DNA of 64,000 nt from the NCBI RefSeq assembly GCF_018388425.1, contig NZ_CP074406.1, forward strand, positions 3,596,001-3,660,000, written 5' to 3'. The notes under the pieces are model-generated. The model did no database searches. It was not told the DNA's origin and saw only the letters and a program-made list of their open reading frames with translations. The position numbers were made by a program, and so were the translations under genes. Of the stretch, positions 1 to 10,626 are shown piece by piece. The stretch is from Nocardioides faecalis. GTDB taxonomy: Bacteria; Actinomycetota; Actinomycetes; Propionibacteriales; Nocardioidaceae. Position 1 is the first letter of the stretch, and each line of letters opens with the position of its first letter.

Positions 1-709
1 CCAGGTCGGTGCGGCGCGCGGACATGAAGGCCAGCTTGTCGATGCTGGGCCGCACCGCGACCTGGGCGACGTGGTCGGGTCCCTTCTCCTCCGCGATCCG
101 GCGCCGGGCGTCCCCCTCGACCAGCGCGGTGAACGCACCGATCCGCCGGTTGGCCTCGCGGCGCGCCTCGTCCTCGGCGGCGCCCTGCCCGAGCAGCCCG
201 GCGACGAGACGGTCCACCAGCTCCTGGGGGGAGACGCGCTGCAGCGCCGTGTAGGCCGACCACGACGACAGCCCGGGGCCGCGGCCGGGCATCGACCCGA
301 AGGCGCCGACCATCTCCGCGGCCATCCGGGCCAGCTCGGCCGGGTCCAGCTCGGCCGCCGCGAGCAGCCGGGCGAGCCGGTCGCGGAAGGCCAGCAGCGC
401 GGTGGCGTTGTCGCGCGCCCCCGCCTCGTCGCCCGTCTGCTCCTCGGCTGCCGCGCCGTCGCCGACCAGGGCGGGGAAGTAGACGTCGAACAGCGCGTCG
501 AACGTCGTACGTTGGGTGTGGCGTTTGACCAGGGTGGCCGCGAAGGCGTCCCGTACGGCGTCGCGGGAGCCCCAGTGCAGCGCGGACAGCGCGGCGACGG
601 CGTCGAGGTCCTCGGCGAGCGAGACCGACAGCCCGGCGCCGCGCAGCGCCTCGACGAACGCCAGGTGGCGGTCGAGCAGGCCGGAGGTCTCGGACGGGGA
701 GCGGTCCAT
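1..709 (-). CDS. CoxE-like VWA domain protein, C-terminus cut by window edge
   Basis: The frame is open from an ATG at 709 to the window edge, giving 236 visible residues with no stop, so the 3' end lies outside. The visible part starts MDRSPSETSGLLDRHLAFVE and carries the helical N-terminal region typical of CoxE-like proteins (LRGAGLSVSLAED, then LVKRHTQRTTFDALFDVYFP). The von Willebrand A domain with its MIDAS residues would lie beyond the edge and cannot be seen. It starts 2 nt after the stop of the MoxR ATPase gene, so the two are surely co-transcribed. MoxR/VWA pairs are known to act as chaperone-like machines in metal insertion or complex assembly. The client here is unknown. Confidence 0.8.
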   Translation of the reverse strand, partial: MDRSPSETSGLLDRHLAFVEALRGAGLSVSLAEDLDAVAALSALHWGSRDAVRDAFAATLVKRHTQRTTFDALFDVYFPALVGDGAAAEEQTGDEAGARDNATALLAFRDRLARLLAAAELDPAELARMAAEMVGAFGSMPGRGPGLSSWSAYTALQRVSPQELVDRLVAGLLGQGAAEDEARREANRRIGAFTALVEGDARRRIAEEKGPDHVAQVAVRPSIDKLAFMSARRTDL

Positions 710-711
710 GG

Positions 712-1587
712 TCAGGACCGTGCCAGCTTCAGCTCCTTGACCGCACGGTCGTGGTCGGACTGATGCTTGAGCACCGCACCGAGGGTCTCCGCGATCGCCT
801 TGGCGTCGAGGTCACGGATCTCCAGGGCGATGAGGGTGCGCGCCCAGTCCACCGACTCGGCGATCGAGGGTGCCTTCTTCAGCTCCAGCTCGCGCAGCCG
901 GCCGACGGTGGCGACGAGCTGCTCGGCGATCCGGTCCTCCAGGCCGGGGACCTGCCGGTGCAGGATCTCCCGCTCCCGGGCGGCGTCCGGGTAGTCCAGG
1001 TGCAGGTAGAGGCAGCGGCGCTTGACCGCCTCGCTCAGCTCGCGGCTGGCGTTGGAGGTCAGTACGACGAAGGGCCGGCGGGTCGCGGCGACGGTGCCCA
1101 GCTCGGGGATGGTGACCTGGAAGTCGCTGAGCACCTCCAGCAGCAGACCCTCGACCTCGATGTCGGTCTTGTCGACCTCGTCGATGAGCAACACGGTCGG
1201 CTCGTCGCGGCGGATGGCGCTGAGCAGCGGCCGGGTGAGCAGGAACTGCTCGCTGAAGATGTCGTCATGGGTGGCGTCCCAGTCCGCGCCGGCGCCGGCG
1301 GCGTTGGCCGCCTGGATGGCGAGCAGCTGCTTCTTGTAGTTCCACTCGTACAGGGCGCGGGCCTCGTCCAGGCCCTCGTAGCACTGCAGCCGCACCAGCT
1401 CCGCGCCCGTGGCCCGGGAGACGGCCTTGGCCAGCTCCGTCTTGCCCACGCCGGCCGGGCCCTCGAGCAGCAGCGGCTTCTCCAGCGCGCCGGCGAGGAA
1501 CGTGGTGGTCGCGGTCGCCGCGTCGGCCAGGTAGCCCACCGCGCCGAGCCGCTCGGTGGCCTCGGCCGGGGATTGGAACCAGGTCAT
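712..1587 (-). CDS. MoxR family AAA+ ATPase
   Basis: 291-residue AAA+ ATPase. A Walker A motif (GPAGVGKTEL) near residue 45 is followed by Walker B (VLLIDEVDK) and sensor 1 (VLTSN). The arginine-rich stretch EAVKRRCLYLHLDYP is characteristic of MoxR proteins. I chose the ATG at 1587 (MTWFQSP) because an AGGATGGGG stretch sits just upstream of it. An ATG at 1596 has no ribosome site. It is the first gene of an operon with the CoxE-like VWA gene downstream. The family drives assembly or metal-cofactor insertion of enzyme complexes. The substrate cannot be read from this window. Confidence 0.9.
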   Translation of the reverse strand: MTWFQSPAEATERLGAVGYLADAATATTTFLAGALEKPLLLEGPAGVGKTELAKAVSRATGAELVRLQCYEGLDEARALYEWNYKKQLLAIQAANAAGAGADWDATHDDIFSEQFLLTRPLLSAIRRDEPTVLLIDEVDKTDIEVEGLLLEVLSDFQVTIPELGTVAATRRPFVVLTSNASRELSEAVKRRCLYLHLDYPDAAREREILHRQVPGLEDRIAEQLVATVGRLRELELKKAPSIAESVDWARTLIALEIRDLDAKAIAETLGAVLKHQSDHDRAVKELKLARS

Positions 1588-1733
1588 GGGCCCCATCCTG
1601 CCGGTAGAGCGCACATCCACGGACCGTGTCCCGCCCGCAGCCCGCGGGGGAAGCGCGTCCTTTGCTCGTGACCCGGCCCGGCGATCCTCGTTGAGTTCGA
1701 CAACGGATCGGTGATCGGCACGCCGTCGTCGGT

Positions 1734-2144
1734 GTGCAGGAAACGGGGGCCCAGGTGGACCGACTCTGTCTGCCCCAGCACTGGTTCCCGCGCCTGGTGG
1801 TGTGCTTCCGGACGGCCACCAGCGTCGCCGGGCTGATCCTGCTGGTCGGCCTCGCCGCCTTCGACCTGATCAGCGCCCCGCAGCCCAGCTCGCCGCGCGA
1901 GACCCTGGGCATGCGCTCCGGTCCCCTGGTGAAGATGATGGAGATCGAACGGTGCTCGCCCACCGGCTTCGACCGCTCTGTCGTCCCGCGCAAGGCGATC
2001 GTGCGCACGCCCGACGGCGACACCGAGCTGGTGAGCTTCAAGCGGGGCTGGGCCGTCTTCAGCGGTGCGGCGGACGGAGACCTCGTCGCGGTGTGCCTGG
2101 GCCGCTCCGCTCGGCACCGGCCCGCCTCGGTCCTCGCGCCCTGA
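1734..2144 (+). CDS. Small single-pass membrane protein, unknown
   Basis: 136-codon frame from a GTG at 1734. It has one clear hydrophobic segment at about residues 20-45 (SVAGLILLVGLAAFDLISA), followed by a soluble tail with two cysteines. I recognise no family. It is divergent from the MoxR operon and converges on the tRNA-Ser gene. The start is uncertain because there is no convincing ribosome site and other GTG codons lie nearby. The transmembrane helix followed by a polar, charged tail argues for a real gene, but a chance frame is possible in DNA this GC-rich. Confidence 0.45.
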   Translation: MQETGAQVDRLCLPQHWFPRLVVCFRTATSVAGLILLVGLAAFDLISAPQPSSPRETLGMRSGPLVKMMEIERCSPTGFDRSVVPRKAIVRTPDGDTELVSFKRGWAVFSGAADGDLVAVCLGRSARHRPASVLAP

Positions 2145-2221
2145 CCGTCGCCGAGAAACCGAACAGCGGGCCCACGCCTGGCGTGGACCCGCTGTCTGCG
2201 ACGTCGTGCGACATCACGTGG

Positions 2222-2308
2222 CGGTGGCGGTGGGATTTGAACCCACGGTGGGTTTGACCCCACACAACATTTCGAGTGTTGCACCTTCGGCCGCTCGGAC
2301 ACGCCACC
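2222..2308 (-). tRNA. tRNA-Ser (anticodon CGA)
   Basis: On the minus strand the acceptor arm GGTGGCG (2308-2302) pairs with CGCCACC (2229-2223), with discriminator G at 2222. The anticodon stem-loop CAACA-CTCGAAA-TGTTG gives anticodon CGA. A long variable arm and a GTGGG-TTCAAAT-CCCAC T arm complete a class II tRNA of 87 nt, as expected for serine. It reads UCG, a frequent serine codon at this GC content. CCA is not encoded. Confidence 0.96.
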
Positions 2309-2367
2309 GCGCGGAACCATACCGGAGCGCCTCCGGGCGCCGGAAATCGGACCGGCCGCGGCCTCGG

Positions 2368-2841
2368 TCAGCGGCGCTGCGCGGTGAAGAAGTCGTCGAG
2401 CAGCGCGGCGCAGTCCTCGGCGAGCACCCCGGCCAGCACCTCGGGGCGGTGGTTGAGCCGCCGGTCCCGTACGACGTCCCACAGCGACCCCACGGCACCG
2501 GCCTTGTCGTCGTACGCACCGAAGACGAGGCGGTCGACCCGGGACAGCACGACCGCGCCGGCGCACATCGTGCACGGCTCGAGGGTGACGACCAGGGTGC
2601 AGCCGGACAGCCGCCACTCGCCGCGCGCCTTCGCGGCCTCGCGCAGCGCGACGACCTCGGCGTGGCCGGTGGGGTCGGCGTCGACCTCGCGCACGTTGCG
2701 GCCGGTGCCGATGACCGCGCCGGTCTCGTCGAGCACGACGGCACCGATGGGCACGTCGCCGGCCTCGCCGGCCAGCCGCGCCTGCACCAGGGCAGCCTGC
2801 ATCGCCTCCGGCCAGCGCCGGTCGCCGGGCGGGTGGCTCAC
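2368..2841 (-). CDS. tadA: tRNA(adenine34) deaminase TadA
   Basis: 157-residue zinc deaminase that converts A34 to inosine in the wobble position of tRNA-Arg(ACG); such a tRNA is encoded at 63.5 kb in this window. The zinc site is visible as GHAEV near residue 59 and PCTMC near residue 89. VPIGAVV and the C-terminal helix are also typical. It starts at a GTG whose first bases overlap the stop of the preceding gene (GTGA overlap at 2838-2841), so translation of the two is coupled. tRNA-Ser follows downstream in the same direction. Confidence 0.95.
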   Translation of the reverse strand: MSHPPGDRRWPEAMQAALVQARLAGEAGDVPIGAVVLDETGAVIGTGRNVREVDADPTGHAEVVALREAAKARGEWRLSGCTLVVTLEPCTMCAGAVVLSRVDRLVFGAYDDKAGAVGSLWDVVRDRRLNHRPEVLAGVLAEDCAALLDDFFTAQRR

Positions 2842-3320
2842 GCCGAGGTGAGTCCGACGACGTCGTCGAACAGGTCACCGAAGCCGAGGCCGCGCGCCAC
2901 CTCGGAGAGCATCTCGTCGGGGTAGAGCTCGTCGTCGTCGAGGATCTCGGCCAGCGTCATCGCGTTCACCCCGAGGTCGGCGAGCAGCTCGAGGTCGCCG
3001 GCGGGCTCCGCGTCGTCGTCCTCCGCCACCAGCGGCAGGCCGAGGTGCTCGACGACGTCGGCGGCCAGCTCCCACTCGGTCGCCGCGCTGACGTCGGAGA
3101 GCATCACCCGCGTGCGCGGCCCGGAGACCCGGACCAGCACGAAGAAGTCCTCGTCGACCGCGACCAGCCCCACCGCGCCCCCGTCGCCGGGGAAGCGACG
3201 CAACGCCGCGGCGAGCGTCTCCACGTCGACGGCGTGGTCGGGCGTCAGCTCGGCGACCTGCCACACCCCCTCGTCGCGGTAGGCAGCAAGCGCGAAGTCG
3301 ACCTCATCGCTGGCAGGCAT
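2838..3320 (-). CDS. tRNA adenosine deaminase-associated protein
   Basis: 160-residue acidic protein starting [18 protein letters not shown]. This is the actinobacterial family that is nearly always found directly upstream of tadA and is named only from that link. No catalytic motif is visible; the C-terminus is rich in Asp and Glu ([15 protein letters not shown]). It overlaps the tadA start by 4 nt. A longer frame runs upstream of the ATG at 3320, but that part is antisense to upp and is rejected. A role as TadA partner or regulator is inferred from gene order only. Confidence 0.85.
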   Translation of the reverse strand: MPASDEVDFALAAYRDEGVWQVAELTPDHAVDVETLAAALRRFPGDGGAVGLVAVDEDFFVLVRVSGPRTRVMLSDVSAATEWELAADVVEHLGLPLVAEDDDAEPAGDLELLADLGVNAMTLAEILDDDELYPDEMLSEVARGLGFGDLFDDVVGLTSA

Positions 3321-3440
3321 GCCCTCAGCGTGACATGTCACGCCGCGCGAGACCAGTGGGATCCGACTGCTGCGCACCCCTGCCGGCCGGCTCGGGTCTC
3401 CAGGCACGCCCGCCGGTCTCCGCACACTAGGCTGAGCCCC

Positions 3441-4085
3441 ATGCGCACCCACGTCGTTGACCACCCGCTCGTCGCCCACAAGCTGACCGTGCTGCGGGAC
3501 CAGGCCACCGACTCCCCCACCTTCCGGTCCCTGACCGAGGAGCTCGTCACCCTGCTGGCCTACGAGGCCACCCGCGACGTCCGGGTCGAGGCCTGCGAGA
3601 TCCACACCCCGGTGGCGCCCACGACCGGTGTGCGGCTGGCCACCCCGGGCCCCCTCGTCGTACCGATCCTGCGGGCCGGGCTGGGCATGCTCGAGGGCAT
3701 GATGCGGCTGCTGCCGACCGCCGAGGTCGGCTTCCTGGGCATGGTGCGCAACGAGGAGACGCTCGAGGCCGCCACCTACGCCGAGCGCCTGCCCGACGAC
3801 CTGTCCGGGCGGCAGTGCTACGTGCTGGACCCGATGCTCGCCACCGGCGGCACCCTGGCGGCGGCGATCCGGTTCCTGGTGGACCGCGGCGCCGACCACA
3901 TCACGGCGGTCTGCCTGCTGGTCGCCCCCGAGGGCCTGGCCCGGCTCGAGGAGGAGCTCGCCGACCTCGACGTGCCGGTCACCATCGTCACCTCCGCCCT
4001 CGACGAGCGGCTCAACGAGAAGGGCTACATCGTGCCCGGCCTCGGCGACGCCGGCGACCGGATGTACGGCGTCGCCGCCGGCTGA
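3441..4085 (+). CDS. upp: Uracil phosphoribosyltransferase
   Basis: 214-residue enzyme of pyrimidine salvage: uracil plus PRPP gives UMP. The PRPP-binding loop [16 protein letters not shown] near residue 130 and the C-terminal uracil-binding end [16 protein letters not shown] are both present. Length is normal for Upp. The ATG at 3441 was chosen because the family begins close to this point ([20 protein letters not shown]). It is divergent from the tadA pair, with about 120 nt between the starts that must hold both promoters. Confidence 0.97.
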   Translation: MRTHVVDHPLVAHKLTVLRDQATDSPTFRSLTEELVTLLAYEATRDVRVEACEIHTPVAPTTGVRLATPGPLVVPILRAGLGMLEGMMRLLPTAEVGFLGMVRNEETLEAATYAERLPDDLSGRQCYVLDPMLATGGTLAAAIRFLVDRGADHITAVCLLVAPEGLARLEEELADLDVPVTIVTSALDERLNEKGYIVPGLGDAGDRMYGVAAG

Positions 4086-4258
4086 GCCGCCGTCACGTCC
4101 CCTCCGGGAAGGCCTAGCGCGGGCCTGTCCGTCCAGTGCGAATTCCGCCCATCGGGACAGCCGCGCAGTAGAGGTACGTCACATCCGAGACGGGGACCGC
4201 ACACGCTGAGCCGTGTGTAGGTTGACCAGCACTTTGTCCAAAGAAGGCTGGAGGACCC

Positions 4259-5794
4259 GTGCTCATCGGCATACCACGCGAGTCGAAACCGGGCGAGACT
4301 CTCGTCGCGGCGACGGCGAAGTCCGTGACCCAACTGACCAATCTCGGCTACGACGTCATCGTCGAGTCCGGTGCCGGCGAGCTGGCTGACCAGTCCGACC
4401 AGGCGTTCACCGACGCCGGGGTGCGGATCGGTACCTCGGAGCAGGTGTGGTCCGCCGACGTCGTGGTCAAGGTCAACGCGCCCACGCCCGAGGAGATCAC
4501 CCGCCTGCGCCGCGGCGCGACGATCATCTCGATGATGGCGCCCGCCCGCAGCCCCGAGCTGCTCGACCAGCTCCAGGCCGCCGGTGTGACCGCGCTGGCG
4601 ATGGACGCGGTGCCGCGGATCAGCCGCGCGCAGTCGATGGACGTGCTGTCCTCGATGGCCAACGTCGCCGGCTACCGCGCCGTGGTCGAGGCTGCCCACG
4701 AGTTCGGCCGGATGTTCACCGGCCAGGTCACCGCCGCGGGCAAGATCCCCCCGGCGCGGGTGTTCGTGGTCGGCGCCGGTGTCGCCGGACTGGCCGCGAT
4801 CGGCGCCGCCTCCGCGATGGGTGCGGTCGTCCGCGCCTTCGACGTACGCCCCGAGGTCGCAGAGCAGGTCGAGTCGATGGGTGCGCAGTTCGTGCACGTC
4901 GACTTCGAGGCCGAGGTCTCCACCGACGGCTACGCCAAGGAGATGTCCGCCGAGCAGGTCGCCGCGACCGCCGCGATGTACGACGAGGAGGCCCGAGAGG
5001 CCGACATCGTCATCACCACCGCGCTGATCCCCGGACGCCCCGCCCCGAAGCTGATCACCGCCGAGACGATCGCCGGGATGCGCAACGGCTCGGTCATCGT
5101 CGACATGGCCGCCGCCAACGGCGGCAACGCCACCGGCACCGTGACCGACCAGAAGATCGTCACCGACAACGGCGTGACGATCCTCGGCTACACCGACCTC
5201 GCCGGCCGGCTGGCCGCGCAGACCTCGCAGCTGTACGGCACCAACATCGTCAACCTGCTCAAGCTGATCACCCCCGCCAAGGACGGCGTGCTGACGCTGG
5301 ACTTCGACGACGTCGTGCAGCGCGGCATCACCGTGGTGCGTGACGGCGAGTCGACCTGGCCGCCGCCGGCGGTGCAGGTCTCCGCCGCGCCCGCCGCGGC
5401 GCCCGCCGCTGCCGCAGAGCCGAAGCCGGAGAAGAAGCCGATGACCGCGGGCGCCAAGGTCGGGCTCGTGCTCGCCGGGGTCGCCCTGTTCTGGCTGATC
5501 AACGCCCTGGCCCCCACCGACGACCTGCGCCGGCACTTCACCGTGCTGATGCTCTCCATCGTCATCGGCTACTACGTCATCGGCAAGGTCGCCCACGCCC
5601 TGCACACCCCGCTGATGAGCGTCACCAACGCCATCTCCGGAGTCGTGGTGGTCGGCGCGCTGGTGCAGGTCGCCAGCGACGACCTCCTGGTCATCGGCCT
5701 GTCGTCCGCGGCGATCCTGCTCGCCTCGATCAACGTCTTCGGCGGCTTCGCGGTGACTCGCCGCATGCTCGCGATGTTCAGCAAGGGAGCCTGA
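4259..5794 (+). CDS. pntA: NAD(P) transhydrogenase subunit alpha
   Basis: 511-residue alpha subunit of the proton-translocating transhydrogenase, which drives hydride transfer from NADH to NADP+ with the proton gradient. The N-terminal part binds NAD(H) ([20 protein letters not shown] near residue 165). An Ala/Pro linker near residue 385 leads to a C-terminal membrane region with about four helices, so this is the fused E. coli-like form rather than the split PntAA/PntAB form. It starts at GTG with a good site, GGCTGGAGG, upstream. pntB follows after 2 nt. A short inverted repeat at 4200-4217 lies in the upstream region. Confidence 0.96.
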   Translation: MLIGIPRESKPGETLVAATAKSVTQLTNLGYDVIVESGAGELADQSDQAFTDAGVRIGTSEQVWSADVVVKVNAPTPEEITRLRRGATIISMMAPARSPELLDQLQAAGVTALAMDAVPRISRAQSMDVLSSMANVAGYRAVVEAAHEFGRMFTGQVTAAGKIPPARVFVVGAGVAGLAAIGAASAMGAVVRAFDVRPEVAEQVESMGAQFVHVDFEAEVSTDGYAKEMSAEQVAATAAMYDEEAREADIVITTALIPGRPAPKLITAETIAGMRNGSVIVDMAAANGGNATGTVTDQKIVTDNGVTILGYTDLAGRLAAQTSQLYGTNIVNLLKLITPAKDGVLTLDFDDVVQRGITVVRDGESTWPPPAVQVSAAPAAAPAAAAEPKPEKKPMTAGAKVGLVLAGVALFWLINALAPTDDLRRHFTVLMLSIVIGYYVIGKVAHALHTPLMSVTNAISGVVVVGALVQVASDDLLVIGLSSAAILLASINVFGGFAVTRRMLAMFSKGA

Positions 5795-5796
5795 CG

Positions 5797-7236
5797 ATGG
5801 ACATCTTCTCCATGACCGGAGCGGCGTACCTCGTCGCCTCCCTGCTGTTCATCCTGTCCCTGGCCGGGCTGTCCAAGCACGAGTCCGCGCGCAGCGGCCT
5901 CACCTACGGCATCGTCGGCATGGGCGTCGCCCTGGTCGCCACCGTCGCCACCGTGATCGACGTCAGCGACCTGCTCGACCGGCAGGCGCTGGTCATCACG
6001 CTGATGCTTCTCGCCATCGTCATCGGTGCCGCGATCGGCCTGTGGCGCGCGAAGATCGTCGAGATGACCGGCATGCCCGAGCTCATCGCGCTGCTGCACT
6101 CCTTCGTCGGCCTCGCCGCCGTCGCGATCGGCTGGAACGGCCACATCATCGGCTCCCACGAGTCCATGGCCAGCCTGGTCAACATCCACGAGGCCGAGGT
6201 CGCGATCGGCATCTTCATCGGCGCGGTCACCTTCACCGGCTCCATCGTGGCCAACCTGAAGCTGTCGGCGAAGATGAAGTCCGCGCCGCTGATGCTGCCC
6301 GGCAAGAACCTGATCAACATCGGCTCGCTGGTGCTGTTCGCGGTCCTCACCGCCATCTACGTCTCCCTCGACACCCACACCGCCAACGGCGACACCAGCG
6401 TCGGCGCCACCATCCTGCTCGGCGTCATCACCCTGGTCGCGCTGGCGCTCGGCTGGCACCTCGTCGCCTCCATCGGCGGCGGCGACATGCCGGTCGTGGT
6501 CTCGATGCTCAACAGCTACTCCGGCTGGGCCGCCGCGGCGTCGGGCTTCCTGCTCGGCAACGACCTGCTCATCGTCACCGGTGCGCTCGTCGGCTCCTCG
6601 GGTGCGTACCTGTCCTACATCATGTGCAAGGCGATGAACCGCTCGTTCATCTCCGTCATCGCCGGCGGGTTCGGCATCGCGGCCCCCGCCGGGGCCGACG
6701 TGGACTACGGCGAGCACCGCGAGATCCAGTCCGACGCCGCCGCCGAGCTGCTCGCGAACGCCTCCTCGGTGGTCATCACCCCCGGCTACGGCATGGCGGT
6801 GGCGCAGGCCCAGTACCCCGTCGCGGACCTCACCGCGAAGCTGCGCGCCAAGGGCGTCGACGTCCGGTTCGGGATCCACCCCGTCGCCGGCCGCCTGCCC
6901 GGACACATGAACGTGCTGCTCGCCGAGGCCAAGGTGCCCTACGACATCGTGCTCGAGATGGACGAGATCAACGACGACTTCGCCGGCACCGACGTCGTCC
7001 TGGTCATCGGCGCCAACGACACCGTCAACCCCGCGGCGTCCGAGGACCCCTCCTCCCCCATCGCCGGCATGCCGGTGCTGGAGGTCTGGAACGCCAAGGA
7101 CGTGATCGTGTTCAAGCGGTCCATGGCCGCCGGCTACGCCGGCGTGCAGAACCCGCTGTTCTTCCGCGACAACAGCCAGATGCTCTTCGGCGACGCCAAG
7201 GACCGCGTCGAGGACATCGTCCGCGCCCTGGGCTGA
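5797..7236 (+). CDS. pntB: NAD(P) transhydrogenase subunit beta
   Basis: 479-residue beta subunit. It has eight or nine membrane helices in the first 270 residues. The NADP(H)-binding domain III follows ([20 protein letters not shown], then [20 protein letters not shown]), with a [17 protein letters not shown] signature near the end. It lies 2 nt behind pntA and the pair ends in a strong hairpin. Length matches the family. Together PntAB would supply NADPH for biosynthesis and redox defence. Confidence 0.97.
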   Translation: MDIFSMTGAAYLVASLLFILSLAGLSKHESARSGLTYGIVGMGVALVATVATVIDVSDLLDRQALVITLMLLAIVIGAAIGLWRAKIVEMTGMPELIALLHSFVGLAAVAIGWNGHIIGSHESMASLVNIHEAEVAIGIFIGAVTFTGSIVANLKLSAKMKSAPLMLPGKNLINIGSLVLFAVLTAIYVSLDTHTANGDTSVGATILLGVITLVALALGWHLVASIGGGDMPVVVSMLNSYSGWAAAASGFLLGNDLLIVTGALVGSSGAYLSYIMCKAMNRSFISVIAGGFGIAAPAGADVDYGEHREIQSDAAAELLANASSVVITPGYGMAVAQAQYPVADLTAKLRAKGVDVRFGIHPVAGRLPGHMNVLLAEAKVPYDIVLEMDEINDDFAGTDVVLVIGANDTVNPAASEDPSSPIAGMPVLEVWNAKDVIVFKRSMAAGYAGVQNPLFFRDNSQMLFGDAKDRVEDIVRALG

Positions 7237-7253
7237 GCCCCGAGCCACCCCGC

Positions 7254-7289
7254 ACGAGGGGCCGGTCCCGCACGGGACCGGCCCCTCGT
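7254..7289 (+). terminator. Terminator of pntAB
   Basis: Perfect inverted repeat: a 16-bp arm at 7254-7269 pairs with 7274-7289 around the 4-nt loop GCAC. It lies 18 nt behind the pntB stop and 25 nt before the converging thpR stop. There is no clear U tract, as is common in high-GC actinobacteria. The perfect stem would work in both directions. Confidence 0.85.
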
Positions 7290-7313
7290 CGCGTCAGCGG
7301 AGCACCCCTCGCC

Positions 7314-7880
7314 TCAGAGCAGGACTTGCGCGACGGTCTCGTAGCGCGGCGTACGGCGCGGCCCCTCGCCGAGGTGCGAGGCGACGAGGGTGACCGAGTC
7401 GAGCGACCACGACGGTCCGGCGTAGGTGTCCAGCAGCCGCACCCAGCTGGTCATCTCCATCGGGCGGCCGCCGGTGCGCGCGACGGTGACGTGCGGGCGG
7501 AACCGTTGGCCGTCGACCGCGATGCCGCTGTTCACCGCCGCGTTGCGGGTGCGGACCGCGAGCGTGCCCAACAGGTCCAGGTCCGCGGGCGCCCCGGTGG
7601 CGCCGACGGCGAGCACCCGGGCGCGGCTCACGTCGGGGAACACCACGGCGCCGGCCAGCGACAGCTCGCAGGGCGCCAGGTCGTCGAGGGAGGTGGCCAG
7701 CGTCTCGACGTACGGCTCGAGACGGCGGGTGGGGACCTCGGCCATGAACGCCAAGGTGAGGTGCAGCTGCTCGGGCCGGGTCCAGCGCAGGTCGGCGGCG
7801 GCGCGCCGCGGCTCGAGGAACGCATCGAGGTGCTCGATGGCCTGCGGCGGTGGCACGACGGCGGCGAAGAGGCGCACCAC
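7314..7880 (-). CDS. thpR: RNA 2',3'-cyclic phosphodiesterase (2H family)
   Basis: 188-residue 2H phosphoesterase. The two catalytic H-x-T-x motifs are visible as HLTLAF near residue 40 and HVTVAR near residue 127. The family hydrolyses RNA 2',3'-cyclic phosphates and was once called 2'-5' RNA ligase. The start is one of two adjacent GTG codons (7880 or 7877), 2 nt after the stop of the VIT transporter gene. The two genes form an operon. Confidence 0.9.
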   Translation of the reverse strand: MVRLFAAVVPPPQAIEHLDAFLEPRRAAADLRWTRPEQLHLTLAFMAEVPTRRLEPYVETLATSLDDLAPCELSLAGAVVFPDVSRARVLAVGATGAPADLDLLGTLAVRTRNAAVNSGIAVDGQRFRPHVTVARTGGRPMEMTSWVRLLDTYAGPSWSLDSVTLVASHLGEGPRRTPRYETVAQVLL

Positions 7881-7882
7881 GC

Positions 7883-8626
7883 TCAGACCTGGGTGCCGAT
7901 CAGCAGGCCGATGCCGTGGGTGACCGCCATCGCCAGCGCACCGCCGAACACGTTGCGCACCACGGCGCGCTTCACGGAGCCGTACCCCAGCCGGGCGCTG
8001 ATCCAGCCGGTACAGGCCAACGCCACGATGACGGCCGCCACCGTCACCGGCACCCGCAGGTCCGCCCCGACCAGCAGGATCGTCAGCAGCGGCAGCAGCG
8101 CCCCCAGGGTGAACGCGGCCATCGAAGCCAGCGCCGCCTTCCACGGGCTGGTCAGCGCCTCGGGGTCCAGCCCCAGCTCGACCTCGGCGTGCGCGGCGAG
8201 GGCGTCCTTCGCCGTGAGCTGCTCGGCCACCTGCTGCGCCAGGTCGGGGTCGAGCCCCCGCTCGACGTACAGGCCGGTCAGCTCGGCGAGCTCCTCCTCG
8301 GGGTCCTCGCGCAGCTCGCGACGCTCCAGGGCGAGCAGGGCCTCCTCGGAGTCACGCTGCGTGCTGACCGAGACGTACTCACCGGCCGCCATGCTCATCG
8401 CCCCTGCGACGGCCCCCGCGACGCCGGCGACCAGCAACGCCGAGCTCTCGGCCGTGGCGCCGGCGACGCCGAGCACCACGCCGGCCGTCGACACGATCCC
8501 GTCGTTGGCCCCGAGGACGCCGGCGCGCAGCCAGTTCAGCTTGTCGCCGATGTTGCTTCCGTGCGGCTCCTGCGGGTGCGGGCCACCGGCCGACACCGCG
8601 GCGCCGTCCGCCTCAGGGGTGCTCAC
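7883..8626 (-). CDS. VIT1/CCC1 family iron/manganese transporter
   Basis: 247-residue membrane protein of the vacuolar iron transporter family, which exports Fe2+ or Mn2+ from the cytoplasm. The first helix holds the family signature (LRAGVLGANDGIVSTAGVVL). A second helix follows with the MSMAAGEYVSVSTQRD motif. Then comes a charged cytoplasmic helical region rich in Glu (about residues 100-165), the known metal-binding domain, and three more helices. I chose the GTG at 8626 (VSTPEADG); the frame upstream is compositionally unlike protein. It is co-transcribed with thpR. Confidence 0.88.
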   Translation of the reverse strand: MSTPEADGAAVSAGGPHPQEPHGSNIGDKLNWLRAGVLGANDGIVSTAGVVLGVAGATAESSALLVAGVAGAVAGAMSMAAGEYVSVSTQRDSEEALLALERRELREDPEEELAELTGLYVERGLDPDLAQQVAEQLTAKDALAAHAEVELGLDPEALTSPWKAALASMAAFTLGALLPLLTILLVGADLRVPVTVAAVIVALACTGWISARLGYGSVKRAVVRNVFGGALAMAVTHGIGLLIGTQV

Positions 8627-8757
8627 CGGTCCATCATGACCCGTGAGCGGACCGGCGCGGTGAAACCCGGGTGCGGGCGATGAGTCGGGTCCGCCAGGAT
8701 GGTCTGCACGGCGGCGGACCCCACCAGGGGCCGCGGCGAGAGAGCATGGAGGAACCG

Positions 8758-9830
<1,073 letters not shown>

Positions 9831-9834
<4 letters not shown>

Positions 9835-10583
9835 CGCTGTTCGTGCGCGAGTCGTGGATCGTGTTCAACCGCCAGCTGCGGATGAACCTGCGCAACCCGG
9901 CCTGGGTGATCATCGGGATGCTGCAGCCGGTGCTCTACCTGCTGCTGTTCGGGCCGCTGCTGAAGCCGGTGATCTCCCAGCTCGGCGGCAACCACTACAC
10001 CTGGTTCGTGCCCGGGATGCTCGTCCAGCTCGGCATCTTCGGTGCCTTCTTCGCCGGCTTCTCCCTCATCGGGGAGTGGCGCGAGGGCGTGATCGAGGCG
10101 GAGCGGGTCACCCCCGCGCACCGCTCGGCACTGCTCGTGGGCCGGCTCGGCCGGGACCTGCTACAGCTGCTGGTGCAGGCGGTCATCCTGGTGGCGCTGG
10201 GCACCGCCATGGGCATGGAGGCCTCCCCCGGCGGGATCGTGGTCGGCGTGCTGCTGACGTTGTTCCTCGGGGGCGGCTGTGCCGCGGCCTCCAACGCGCT
10301 GGCGCTGATGACCAAGTCCGAGGACGTGATGGCGCCGATGATCAACGTCGTGATGATGCCGGTGCTGCTGCTGAGCGGGATCCTGCTGCCGATGAGCTTC
10401 GGGGCCGGGTGGCTGGAGCGGCTCAGCGACTTCATGCCGATCCGGCACATCGTGGACGCGGTGCGCGACGCGTTCTTCGGCGACTTCTCCGTCGCCATGC
10501 TGTGGGGCGTGGGGTGGACCGCGGTGCTGTTCGGTGCGGCGGTGTGGTGGGGCACCGCGGTGTTCCAGAAGGAGAACGCCTGA
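9831..10583 (+). CDS. ABC-2 type transporter permease (DrrB-like)
   Basis: 250-residue integral membrane protein with six predicted helices in the ABC-2 fold. The first helix follows QLRMNLRNPAWVIIGMLQPV. The conserved ABC-2 segment near the end of the fifth helix is visible (SGILLPMSFGAGWLERLSDF, then MPIRHIVDAVRDAF). The start ATG overlaps the ATPase stop (ATGA), so the two subunits are translationally coupled. It converges on the gene that ends at 10627, with only 43 nt between them. Confidence 0.92.
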
Positions 10584-10626
10584 CGGCTCGCTCTCTCCCT
10601 GTACGTCGGGAGGGTCTGCCCGTCGA

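Noticed and set aside
4200..4217. CACACG-CGTGTG inverted repeat upstream of pntA as an operator
   Set aside because: Arms of only 6 bp occur often by chance in GC-rich DNA and no regulator gene is adjacent, so it is mentioned but not listed as a feature.
5572..8639. Long open frames antisense to and overlapping pntB (558 and 865 codons)
   Set aside because: They are mirror frames caused by GC-rich third positions. Their translations are Arg-, Gly- or Asp-rich, show no domains, and clash with the well-conserved PntB.
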